In this document: positions 1-7,144 of the stretch, piece by piece
How the letters are laid out: the number at the start of each line of letters is the position of its first letter
Position numbering within the stretch: the stretch's first letter is position 1
From: GCA-2725625 sp964574215
Lineage (GTDB): Bacteria; Pseudomonadota; Alphaproteobacteria; Rhodospirillales; UBA2165
Assembly: GCA_964574215.1 (NCBI GenBank)
Contig: CAZNLR010000022.1
Location: forward strand, 1 to 64,000
DNA length: 64,000 nt
Direction: 5' to 3'
Translations under genes and position numbers: made by a program
Notes under the pieces: generated by a model
Seen by the model: only the letters and a program-made list of their open reading frames with translations
The model's database searches: none
Told to the model about the DNA's origin: nothing

Positions 1-55
1 TATAGGTCTCGGAGTTCTCGGTCGGCCATTACATCTTGGTGGTCTCGGCGGCTAA
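1..55 (+). repeat. Left arm of an exact 55-bp inverted repeat
   Basis: These 55 bases are the perfect reverse complement of 1115-1169, and the match stops exactly after base 55. Read from base 1 the arm encodes YRSRSSRSAITSWWSRRL and then meets a stop at 70-72. The right arm encodes the same peptide inside the leftward ORF at 633-1259. The arm touches the window edge, so the true repeat may be longer. It could be an inversion site, a duplicated gene fragment, or an assembly-graph overlap, because 55 is a common assembler k-mer length. Confidence 0.9.
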
Positions 56-169
56 GAAACTTAAAACTTTAAGTCCCACCTAGTGCAAGGTTATCTTTGG
101 CTTGAATTAGGAATAGCCTTACCTACCATCATTAAGGGGTAACAATTTCTAACTTAAGGATTAGTTGAA

Positions 170-367
170 ATGAGTATTTTCCAAAATCTAAAAAACTTCA
201 AAAAGAAAAAGAAAAAAGGAAAGACTACAATTCCAGTTCTTAATGAATATGCCTCTAATTATTTTGATAATGAATTTAAAATAAAAGCAGAGGAATTAGG
301 ATTTTCTGATGTTTTAGATCAAATTAAAACCCAAAACAAAGGAGAGGATTGTTTAGGTGGTATGTAA
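170..367 (+). CDS. Small lysine-rich hypothetical protein
   Basis: A 65-residue ORF of unrecognised function. Residues 10-18 are almost entirely lysine, and the rest is acidic and polar without a signal peptide or membrane segment. Base composition is far more AT-rich than the main chromosome part of this window, which suggests acquired DNA. Its 3' end overlaps the next ORF in another frame. An A-rich stretch around 330-345 could host a frameshift joining the two, so this may be the front half of one broken or shifted gene. Only its length, ATG start and AT-rich context support it. Confidence 0.4.
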   Translation: MSIFQNLKNFKKKKKKGKTTIPVLNEYASNYFDNEFKIKAEELGFSDVLDQIKTQNKGEDCLGGM

Positions 368-636
368 ATAATGAATATGAACCTGACCATATTACTCATT
401 TAATTATCATACAATTGATGTATGAAATTTTTAACCGCGAATGGGAGGATGGGGGTATTGATGAATATCTAAGTGAAAAGGAAACGCAGTTAGTAATAAT
501 GCATAATTACACACTTGATTGGTTTGCAGCGAATGGAAATTTAACAGTGGAGCAAGCCGAAAACAAAAAAGAACAATTAAAAAATGATCTGTTTTCTGGC
601 ATAGTCGAGACATTGGATGAAATCAAACCTTACTAA
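349..636 (+). CDS. Small acidic hypothetical protein
   Basis: A 95-residue ORF from a TTG codon, with GGAGAGG just upstream. It has no family I recognise. The sequence looks protein-like: mixed helix-forming stretches, several Trp and Tyr, and an acidic C-terminal half predicted to be helical. The frame is open from 328, so it could also be the second half of the preceding ORF after a +1 or -1 shift. Its stop at 634-636 overlaps the stop of the leftward ORF at 633, so the two converge with no space. Composition is AT-rich like its neighbour. Confidence 0.5.
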   Translation: MFRWYVNNEYEPDHITHLIIIQLMYEIFNREWEDGGIDEYLSEKETQLVIMHNYTLDWFAANGNLTVEQAENKKEQLKNDLFSGIVETLDEIKPY

Positions 637-1259
637 TATATAGCAGCATTTACCGTCCTAATCACATAATCCATTCCACGTTCTGCAGCCTTCTCACTTT
701 CAAAATTTAATAATGCAGCAAGATCATCTGGATAAAATCCGTACCGAAAGTGAAGATTAAAAACCACAGCGTAATCTACATCACTTCGCAATCCTTTCTG
801 TATTGGCAGTCGCCAACCTTTACGATCTGCCTGGTGTTCTACTTCTGCGTTATAGATTTCATGTGCCTCATTCGCTGTCATTGGTGAACGTGATGGATCG
901 ATGTCTAGGTTTGAATTAGTTGGAGCACACGGCCCAAGGGTGGAGGGGGGGAGAGAAGGCGAGTTGGCGATTAAATCTCTAGCCTCGGATAATAGATCAA
1001 TCGCAACTGGCGCAAATGTACTTCGCTTAATAATTACGAGTGGATGACCTCCGTTGGCATCTTCATGCATTGGCTTAACATTACGAAAGCCAGGAAGCCG
1101 TCCAAGTTGGTTGGTTAGCCGCCGAGACCACCAAGATGTAATGGCCGACCGAGAACTCCGAGACCTATATGAAAACGTATTATCGGTAAGGTGAAATTGG
1201 CACCGAATTGGCACCGGAATTTCCCAATATAGGTGATTTTCGGTGCCATTTGTTAACAA
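633..1259 (-). CDS. Hypothetical protein reading through the inverted repeat
   Basis: A 208-residue ORF of unknown function. About residues 31-48 (Arg, Ser and Trp rich) are encoded by the right arm of the 55-bp inverted repeat. The last 70 residues look like a folded domain, with TANEAHEIYNAEVEH and YGFYPDDLAALLNF. Residues 95-125 are Pro and Ser rich and look like a linker. The start is uncertain because the N-terminal part is low quality. It may be the rear of a longer gene whose 5' end has been exchanged at the repeat. No recombinase or toxin motif was recognised. Confidence 0.45.
   Translation of the reverse strand: MLTNGTENHLYWEIPVPIRCQFHLTDNTFSYRSRSSRSAITSWWSRRLTNQLGRLPGFRNVKPMHEDANGGHPLVIIKRSTFAPVAIDLLSEARDLIANSPSLPPSTLGPCAPTNSNLDIDPSRSPMTANEAHEIYNAEVEHQADRKGWRLPIQKGLRSDVDYAVVFNLHFRYGFYPDDLAALLNFESEKAAERGMDYVIRTVNAAIY
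1115..1169 (-). repeat. Right arm of the 55-bp inverted repeat
   Basis: Perfect reverse complement of 1-55. Flanking bases differ on the inner side (GAAAC after the left arm, CCAAC after the right arm read the same way), so the repeat ends there. The segment between the arms is 1059 bp and holds both AT-rich ORFs and most of the leftward ORF. On the outer side lie three copies of a TTGGCACCG-type motif at about 1197-1240, two direct and one inverted. Confidence 0.9.
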
Positions 1260-1340
1260 AAGAAGCGAATGAAGGTTCCGCTAAACATTTGTTAAGTAAA
1301 GTTAAATTGAACTAATTGATAATAGGCGCAATTCACTAGC

Positions 1341-1384
1341 CTAGTTTTCAAGACCAGTCCTTTCAACCACTCAGGCACCTCTCC
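1341..1384 (-). pseudogene. 5' fragment of tRNA-Ser(UGA)
   Basis: Read leftward from 1384 the sequence matches a bacterial tRNA-Ser: acceptor strand GGAGAGG, a serine-type D arm with GAGTGGTTGAAAGG, then anticodon stem CTGGT, loop CTTGAAA with anticodon TGA (1348-1350), and stem ACTAG with one G-T pair. After the anticodon arm the match ends. There is no serine variable arm, no TTCGA loop and no CCTCTCC acceptor strand before 1261. It is therefore half a tRNA. Integrative elements often use the anticodon loop of tRNA genes, so the break probably marks an island edge with foreign DNA to the left. Confidence 0.75.
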
Positions 1385-1507
1385 ATTAGTGGCGGCGGGA
1401 GCTTCTTCTAGCGCGCTTCAGTCATTTATTCCAACTCTTTTGTAGCAATTTTGGCCGCTAATTGTTAATGAGGTGCGATAGAGTTGAATAAATCGGGTGA
1501 AAATGGA

Positions 1508-1972
1508 ATGCGAAAAATTTATTTTAAGTTATCTATCGTCGGCTTGGCTATTTTGCTGGCGGGATGCGCCGTTGGTGTGCAGTACCGCGATGCCGTGTCT
1601 AAAATTCCGGCAATTAAAGCGGGTGATGGACGTTTGCTGGTTTACCGCGAAATTAATCCGTTCTCCGGATTAATTTCTCGAGTACTTTGGGTCGACGGTA
1701 AACCGGTTGGTGACGTTTACGGATCTGCTGTAATTATTCATGATCTCAAAGCTGGACCTCATGTAATCAATTACAATGAAGGGGCGTCAAAACTGGATAT
1801 AGTGGTGCCTGATGGTGGAAAAGTTTACCTACAGTATTCCATCGTTTCAGATAGTCAGCATGAAGGGAACACGGGCGTTGAAATAGTTCCGGCCAAGGAG
1901 GGGGAATCGGATATCCAACATCTTCACTTCATTGAAACCCGTATCCGCCATCCCGATGAACTCAAAAAGTAA
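1508..1972 (+). CDS. DUF2846-type lipoprotein
   Basis: A small envelope lipoprotein. From the ATG at 1508 it begins with a basic N-terminus, a hydrophobic stretch and the lipobox LLAGC, so it should be lipidated and exported. A TTG at 1484 would add eight residues and is less likely to be the signal peptide start. The mature part has the pattern DGRLLVYRE, then VLWVDGKPVGDV, then LKAGPHVI. This is typical of the DUF2846 fold, a beta-rich domain of unknown function in proteobacterial lipoproteins. Its stop overlaps the start of the glycosyltransferase gene (TAATG), so the two are co-transcribed. Confidence 0.8.
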   Translation: MRKIYFKLSIVGLAILLAGCAVGVQYRDAVSKIPAIKAGDGRLLVYREINPFSGLISRVLWVDGKPVGDVYGSAVIIHDLKAGPHVINYNEGASKLDIVVPDGGKVYLQYSIVSDSQHEGNTGVEIVPAKEGESDIQHLHFIETRIRHPDELKK

Positions 1973-2766
1973 TGACAGTCGCAAAGGGGTTCTCGCCGGG
2001 GATTACGGCGCTTGTTGTCATTTACAATGAAGAGAAAATTCTCGAAAACTGCCTGAAACGGCTCGCGTGGGTCGATGAAATAATGGTTGTGCTGGACAAA
2101 TGCACTGACCGGTCTAAAGAAATTGCGCTGGCCCACAACGCAAGAATTGAAGAAGGACGTTGGGATGTCGACGGCGCTCGCCGAGAAATGTCGCTCGGCC
2201 TTTGTCGAACCGAGTGGGTCCTCGAAGTGGACGCGGACGAGTGGATTACCAAGGAACTAGCGGACGAAATACGCGAGACGATTGCCGACCCGAAATATGA
2301 CGTCTATGACTTGAACGTTGAGAATTATATTGGTGGTAAGCTGATTGTTCATGGCTGGGGAGGGGGCTCCTTCGGTAAAAAAAGTTACAACGGTCTGTTT
2401 CGAAACGGCACCAAAACATACGCACCGCGCAGAGCTCACGCTCATGTGTCTTTTGAAGGGACGATTTGCCCTACCGCCCTCAAAAATCCCGTCGTCCACC
2501 ATATATTTTCTGATGTCTCAGCGATTATCAGATGCTTGGATCGCTATTCCGATTACCGGGCCAAAGATCTCGCCGAAAATAACGAGAAAGTGCTTGGGAC
2601 ATGGGGCGCCGCCCGGAAATTTTTGTCCCGATTTTGGAAAATATATGTGGTGCGTGGCGCCAGAAAAGAAAAGGGATATGGGCTCGTTCTGGCGCTTTGT
2701 GCGGCGATGTATCCTCTCGTCTCCCATATAAAGGCTCGATACGAGGAGACACCGTCGAAATCTTGA
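1972..2766 (+). CDS. Family 2 glycosyltransferase (WaaE/KdtX-like)
   Basis: Transfers a sugar from a nucleotide donor, probably to lipid A-core or another surface glycan on the cytoplasmic side of the inner membrane. The GT-A start is seen at residues 13-20 (LVVIYNEE), the donor region at DEIMVVLDKCTD (35-46), and the metal-binding DAD at 87-89. The length of 264 residues fits the WaaE/KdtX subgroup, which adds glucose to the LPS inner core. The C-terminal 50 residues are basic with one hydrophobic helix, which may dock on the membrane. The start codon overlaps the stop of the preceding lipoprotein gene. The acceptor sugar cannot be told from sequence. Confidence 0.85.
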   Translation: MTVAKGFSPGITALVVIYNEEKILENCLKRLAWVDEIMVVLDKCTDRSKEIALAHNARIEEGRWDVDGARREMSLGLCRTEWVLEVDADEWITKELADEIRETIADPKYDVYDLNVENYIGGKLIVHGWGGGSFGKKSYNGLFRNGTKTYAPRRAHAHVSFEGTICPTALKNPVVHHIFSDVSAIIRCLDRYSDYRAKDLAENNEKVLGTWGAARKFLSRFWKIYVVRGARKEKGYGLVLALCAAMYPLVSHIKARYEETPSKS

Positions 2767-2792
2767 GCCATAGAAGGGAAGGCACATACTGA

Positions 2793-3629
2793 ATGAGCCG
2801 CCTATTCATTTTTTTCCTCATTGCTATTTTGTTATCCGCCCCCGTAAAAGCGGACGGGGTGCTTCCTCTCTTCGACACCCACGTCCACTACAGTCAACCG
2901 GCCTGGCGCTTTTTCAAAACCCAGGAAATATTTGAAATCTTTAAGAAAGCCGGTGTTGTCAAAGCCTTGGTGTCCAGTTCACCAGACGACGGCACCGTGA
3001 TGCTGCACGACCAGCGGCCGGAAGTTGTCGTTCCCATGTTGCGCCCCTACCGCCCAGGAGCCGATCCCTCCAACTGGTTCAATGCGCCCGATAGCATGAG
3101 TTATCTGAGGGGTCGTTTGGCCAAAGGTATCTACAAAGGTGTTGGCGAGTTTCATCTTTATGATTGGCGTTCCGCACAATCGAGGCAGGTTCGGGAATTA
3201 GCGAAACTGGCCGTTGAACAAAAATTCATTTTGCAGGTGCACTCCGACGCCAAGGCCATATCACTCCTTTTCGAGCAATCTCCTAAATTGAAAATACTGT
3301 GGGCGCACGCCGGTTTGAGCGAGCCGGCGGAAACGGTTGGACGAATGCTGGATACCCACAAACAGCTTTGGGCGGGCGTCTCGTTTCGGGCTGACTCCAT
3401 TGCACCCAACGGCACCATCGATGCCGTCTGGCGGCAGGTTATCCTCCGTCACACGGACCGCTTTATGTTCGGCACCGATACTTACGTCAATGAACGCTGG
3501 GTTGACTATCAGTTGATTGTCGATGAACACCGAAATTGGATACGCCAATTGCCCAGGCCGGTCGCCGAAGCCATCGCTTTCCGCAATGCCGCCCGACTGT
3601 TCGGCGGTGGCAAATCCTTTCCCGAATAA
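2793..3629 (+). CDS. Exported amidohydrolase-fold metal hydrolase
   Basis: A TIM-barrel hydrolase of the amidohydrolase superfamily with a signal peptide (residues 1-20, ending VKA-DG), so it should act in the periplasm. Metal-ligand candidates are visible: H30-V-H32 after the first strand (FDTHVH), H150 (LQVHSD), H172 (WAHAG) and D229 (FGTDT). The pattern is closest to the TatD and amidohydrolase-2 groups. Most relatives are cytoplasmic, so export is a notable point. It starts 26 bases after the glycosyltransferase and probably belongs to the same transcript. The substrate is unknown. Confidence 0.8.
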   Translation: MSRLFIFFLIAILLSAPVKADGVLPLFDTHVHYSQPAWRFFKTQEIFEIFKKAGVVKALVSSSPDDGTVMLHDQRPEVVVPMLRPYRPGADPSNWFNAPDSMSYLRGRLAKGIYKGVGEFHLYDWRSAQSRQVRELAKLAVEQKFILQVHSDAKAISLLFEQSPKLKILWAHAGLSEPAETVGRMLDTHKQLWAGVSFRADSIAPNGTIDAVWRQVILRHTDRFMFGTDTYVNERWVDYQLIVDEHRNWIRQLPRPVAEAIAFRNAARLFGGGKSFPE

Positions 3630-3718
3630 TTGAAGATTGGCAATACCGCTGGAGCTTGAACTTCGTGACCGCGCGGTTATCTTATTGGTAATAGCAAACG
3701 ATAATTTCGGGGATTCCC

Positions 3719-4408
3719 ATGAACTATGTCATTCCGCCCTCTGAGCAGCCGGCGCTGCCCATTGCGGGCTGCGAGGATAAATTTCCGGTTCGCCGGATTT
3801 ACTGCGTCGGGCGCAATTACCGGGCGCACGCCATTGAAATGGGGTCGGACCCGGACCGGGATCCGCCATTCTTTTTTATGAAACCGGCCGATGCCATTGT
3901 ACAAAACGGCGAGACCATTCCTTATCCTCCACGGACAGACAATCTGCACCATGAGATTGAGCTGGTGGTGGCCATCGGAAAAGGCGGTAAGGGTATCGCG
4001 GAAGATTCCGCGCTTGAGCATGTCTGGGGGTATGGCGTCGGTATCGACTTGACCCGGCGCGATCTTCAGGGGCAGGCAAAAAAAGCCGGGCGTCCCTGGG
4101 ACATGGGCAAGGGTTTTGACAAATCGGCGCCCTGTACCGCCCTTAAACCCGCCAGAGAAATCGGGCATCCGTCAACCGGCGCCATTTGGATCAAAGTGAA
4201 TGGTGAGGTTAAACAGGAAAGTACGCTCGACCTTCACATCTGGAATGTTCAGGAAACAATCGCTTATTTGTCCTGCTTGGTGGAGATGCAACCCGGTGAT
4301 CTTATTTTCATGGGAACACCTGAGGGTGTAGGGCCGGTGCAGGCGGGCGAGACCATGGAAGGGCATATCGACGGTGTCGGCGATTTAACGATAAAAATAT
4401 CGGAATGA
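3719..4408 (+). CDS. Fumarylacetoacetate hydrolase family protein (fumarylpyruvate hydrolase-like)
   Basis: A short (229-residue) FAH-family C-C bond hydrolase, expected to cleave acylpyruvates such as fumarylpyruvate or maleylpyruvate to pyruvate plus a dicarboxylate in the gentisate-type pathway. Family marks are YCVGRNYRAHAIEMG (28-42), FFMKPADAIV (52-61), the metal site HHEIEL with E79 and E81, D110 in GIDLTRRDLQ, and the final GTPEGVGPV loop. The order and length match NagK/YcgM-type enzymes better than true FahA. No ring-cleaving dioxygenase is nearby, so the in vivo substrate is open. The AKR gene follows on the same strand. Confidence 0.85.
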   Translation: MNYVIPPSEQPALPIAGCEDKFPVRRIYCVGRNYRAHAIEMGSDPDRDPPFFFMKPADAIVQNGETIPYPPRTDNLHHEIELVVAIGKGGKGIAEDSALEHVWGYGVGIDLTRRDLQGQAKKAGRPWDMGKGFDKSAPCTALKPAREIGHPSTGAIWIKVNGEVKQESTLDLHIWNVQETIAYLSCLVEMQPGDLIFMGTPEGVGPVQAGETMEGHIDGVGDLTIKISE

Positions 4409-4435
4409 ATGAAGCGTTTCAGGGGAGATGCAATT

Positions 4436-5419
4436 ATGAAAACCAGAAAACTCGGCACCAACGGTCCGGAAGTCTCGGCGGTCGGTCTCGGCTGCATGGG
4501 CATGTCGATTGCCTATGGCGAGATGGATGAAGAGGGCTCCATCGCCACCATCCACCGGGCGCTGGAAATCGGCGTCACGCTGATCAATACCGCCGACATG
4601 TACGCCAAGGGCAAAAACGAGGAGCTGGTTGGGCGTGCACTTAAAGGCAAGCGGGACGAAGCGATCCTGACGACCAAATTTGGGCAAATCACCAACCCAG
4701 ACGGTACCGGTGGTGTCGACGGCCGTCCCGAATACGTTCAAACGGCCTGTGAAGCCAGTCTCCAACGGCTGGGTGTCGACCATGTCGATCTCTATTGCCA
4801 GCACCGGGTCGATCCCGACGTGCCCATTGAAGAGACGGTCGGTGCCATGGCGCGGCTGATCGAGCAAGGGAAGACCCGCTATATCGGTTTATCGGAAGCC
4901 GGCGCCGAGACCATCCGGCGGGCTCATGCGACCCATCCAATCACCTGTCTGGAAACGGAATACTCTTTATGGACGCGCGATGTGGAAGCGGAAATTCTTC
5001 CCGCCTGCAGGGATCTGGGAATCGGCTTCGTCGCCTATGCGCCTTTGGGAAGGGGGTTTTTATCGGGTGCTTATCACAGTCCCGACGATTTCCGCGACGG
5101 TGACCGCCGGTTGGATCACCCACGCTTCAACGCGGATAATATGGAGCAGAATATCTCCCTGCTGGAAACGCTGGAAAAGGTCGCCGAAAGCAAAGGCTTC
5201 AAAACGGCACAGCTGGCGATTTCGTGGTTGCTGCATCAAGGGGAAGAAATCTTTCCGATCCCGGGTACACAGCGTATCAAATATCTCGAACAAAACGCGC
5301 GCGCCGTCGATCTGAAATTGCAGCCGCAGGATCTAAAGCAGTTGAGCGATGCTTTTCCCGTCGGGGTGACCTCCGGTGACCGGTATCCGGCTGGCGCTAT
5401 GAAAAAGCTGAGCATTTAA
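4436..5419 (+). CDS. Aldo/keto reductase
   Basis: NADPH-dependent oxidoreductase with the AKR (alpha/beta)8 barrel. The catalytic set is visible: D54 and Y56 in NTADMY, K81 in LTTKFG, and the His of YCQHRVD near 118. The cofactor end carries a SWLLHQG segment and IPGTQR. Length and motifs resemble the AKR13/YajO-type enzymes that reduce small aldehydes and ketones. I chose the ATG at 4436 because AGGGGAG lies just before it and the protein then starts MKTRKLG, as relatives do. An in-frame ATG at 4409 has no ribosome site. An SDR gene follows after 12 bases. Confidence 0.9.
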   Translation: MKTRKLGTNGPEVSAVGLGCMGMSIAYGEMDEEGSIATIHRALEIGVTLINTADMYAKGKNEELVGRALKGKRDEAILTTKFGQITNPDGTGGVDGRPEYVQTACEASLQRLGVDHVDLYCQHRVDPDVPIEETVGAMARLIEQGKTRYIGLSEAGAETIRRAHATHPITCLETEYSLWTRDVEAEILPACRDLGIGFVAYAPLGRGFLSGAYHSPDDFRDGDRRLDHPRFNADNMEQNISLLETLEKVAESKGFKTAQLAISWLLHQGEEIFPIPGTQRIKYLEQNARAVDLKLQPQDLKQLSDAFPVGVTSGDRYPAGAMKKLSI

Positions 5420-5431
5420 ACGGAGAATTCG

Positions 5432-6247
5432 ATGGCGAAGAAAAATAAAAACAAAGCGCCCGGAAGGGTCAAAGGTAAAACGGCGTTGGTTACCGGAGCG
5501 GGGTCTGGTCTGGGGCGCGCGTCGGCTATTCATCTGGCGCGGGAAGGGGCCAGTGTCGTGGCTTCTGACATAGACTTGGATGCTGCCGATGAAACCGCAG
5601 CCATGATCAACGAGGAAATTGAGGGTGCTGCCGTTGGCGCCAAACACGATGTGACATTAGAGGAAGATTGGCGGGCGGTTATATTTCAAGCCAAGTTCAA
5701 TTTCGGCGGCTTGCATGTTCTTTTGAACAATGCCGGCATCAGTATCGGCGGAGATATTGAATCCACCGAATTTTCCGACTGGAAAAAACTTCAGGAAATC
5801 GATGTCGATAGTATTTTTTGGGGGTGCAAGCTGGCCTTGCCGATGATGGTCGAATCGGGCGGCGGCTCTATCATCAACATTTCCTCGACCGTTGGTATCT
5901 ACGGCAATCCTTTGACCTTGGCTTACGGCACGGCCAAAGCGGCGGTCCGGCATCTAACCAAATCCGTTGCCCTCCATTGCGCCAAGGAAGGTTACAAAAT
6001 TCGCTGTAATTCCGTTCATCCGACTTTCATCAAAACGCCTTTATTAAAACGCTTCGCCGACGCCGTGGGAGATGAGGAAAAAGCTTACGAGACATTGGCT
6101 TCAGTCGTTCCCATGAAAGAAATTCTGGAAACCGAAGATGTCACCTACGGGATTATTTATCTGGCTTCGGACGAATCCCGCATGATGACGGGTGCCGAAC
6201 TGGTGATCGACGGCGGTCTGACGGCCGGCTACATGCCGCCGGTATAG
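5432..6247 (+). CDS. SDR family NAD(P)-dependent oxidoreductase
   Basis: Classical short-chain dehydrogenase of 271 residues. It has a basic N-terminal extension of about 13 residues, then the Rossmann motif TGAGSGLG (21-28), NNAG at 99-102, and the catalytic serine at 152, Y165 and K169 (YGTAK). The C-terminal SDESRMMTGAELVIDGG segment is normal for the family. Relatives act on cyclic alcohols, sugars or steroids. D46 or D48 after the second strand (ASDIDLD) favours NAD over NADP, which is an inference. It is the last gene of the FAH-AKR-SDR set, consistent with a small catabolic operon. Confidence 0.9.
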   Translation: MAKKNKNKAPGRVKGKTALVTGAGSGLGRASAIHLAREGASVVASDIDLDAADETAAMINEEIEGAAVGAKHDVTLEEDWRAVIFQAKFNFGGLHVLLNNAGISIGGDIESTEFSDWKKLQEIDVDSIFWGCKLALPMMVESGGGSIINISSTVGIYGNPLTLAYGTAKAAVRHLTKSVALHCAKEGYKIRCNSVHPTFIKTPLLKRFADAVGDEEKAYETLASVVPMKEILETEDVTYGIIYLASDESRMMTGAELVIDGGLTAGYMPPV

Positions 6248-6354
6248 AGCGCAAACAGTCACAGAGGTTTGAATAAACCCCAATTGATCAAATTTTAGAA
6301 TCCGTCTAATTTCCCGCAAATAGAAAAACAAAACGATTTGTAGGGAAGATCAAG

Positions 6355-7143
6355 ATGACGGAATCGAATAAGCCGATCTACAACAACAAACGTTTCAAAC
6401 CGAACGATTACAATTTTGACATGTTCGTTGGCCCGGCGGCCGGAGAGCAGTTAATCGATTTCACGTTCACTGATCTGGCCAGCGGCGACCAGGTGAAACT
6501 GTCTGACTTCAACGGTAAATGGGTCGTGGTCGAGACCGCTTCCTCCACGTGCTCCATGTACACCAAGAATATTCCCGACATGAAGGGAATCGAGCAGGAA
6601 TTTCCCGACGTTCAGTTTGTGGTCGTCTATGTGCGCGAGGCTCATCCCGGTGAACGGTTAGGCCCCCATCTATCAATGGAGGAGAAACTGGCGGCGGCCC
6701 ATTTGGTGGCGCCGCGCTATGGCGAACACCGCCGGGTTCTAGTCGACAATCTGGCGGGAGATTTTCACCGCGCCTATGGAGCCATGCCCAACGTTCTCTA
6801 CATCATTCGTCCCGACGGTCTGATTCATTACCGAAGCAATTGGGCGGCGCCTGATCTCGTCCGCGAGGCTTTGTCCGACCGGGAAAATTTTCATCGTCTG
6901 GAGAATGCCGATACGGCAACGTTGCGGGCCTCCCGAAAGAAGTTCCACATGATCCGTACCATGTGGACCGGCGGCATTGTTGCGCTCTACGATTTTTTCC
7001 GAGGGCTTCCTTACGTCGCCCACAAGCATCATTTGGTCGACGAATATTACGCCAAGCATGGCCGCTTCAAAAATCAACCGGATCAAAAATCGGAAGCGCC
7101 GCCGCCCGGCCAGGAAGGGGCGGGACAAAAAGCAGCAGAATAG
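6355..7143 (+). CDS. Deiodinase-like thioredoxin-fold redoxin
   Basis: A 262-residue thioredoxin-fold protein resembling the iodothyronine deiodinase family (PF00837). Residues 60-70 read ETASSTCSMYT. In vertebrate deiodinases the matching site holds selenocysteine, and here it is C66. The nearby VYVREAHPGE (91-100) matches the conserved YIEEAHP block. The middle part (LVDNLAGDF, then PNVLYIIRPDGLIHYRSNW) completes a peroxiredoxin-type fold. About 70 C-terminal residues are polar and Pro/Lys rich and are not part of the domain. No signal peptide is present. Bacterial relatives are thought to be thiol redox enzymes; true dehalogenation is unproven. AGGGAAG precedes the ATG. Confidence 0.75.
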   Translation: MTESNKPIYNNKRFKPNDYNFDMFVGPAAGEQLIDFTFTDLASGDQVKLSDFNGKWVVVETASSTCSMYTKNIPDMKGIEQEFPDVQFVVVYVREAHPGERLGPHLSMEEKLAAAHLVAPRYGEHRRVLVDNLAGDFHRAYGAMPNVLYIIRPDGLIHYRSNWAAPDLVREALSDRENFHRLENADTATLRASRKKFHMIRTMWTGGIVALYDFFRGLPYVAHKHHLVDEYYAKHGRFKNQPDQKSEAPPPGQEGAGQKAAE

Positions 7144-7144
7144 T

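Noticed and set aside
1198..1213. Sigma54-type -24/-12 promoter (TGGCAC-N5-TGGCA)
   Set aside because: The match arises from two direct copies of the same TTGGCACCG repeat, has TGGC instead of TTGC, and no gene starts nearby in the right direction.
1261..1340. Missing 3' half of tRNA-Ser
   Set aside because: No TTCGA loop, no pairing T stem and no CCTCTCC acceptor strand could be found, so a complete but unusual tRNA was ruled out.
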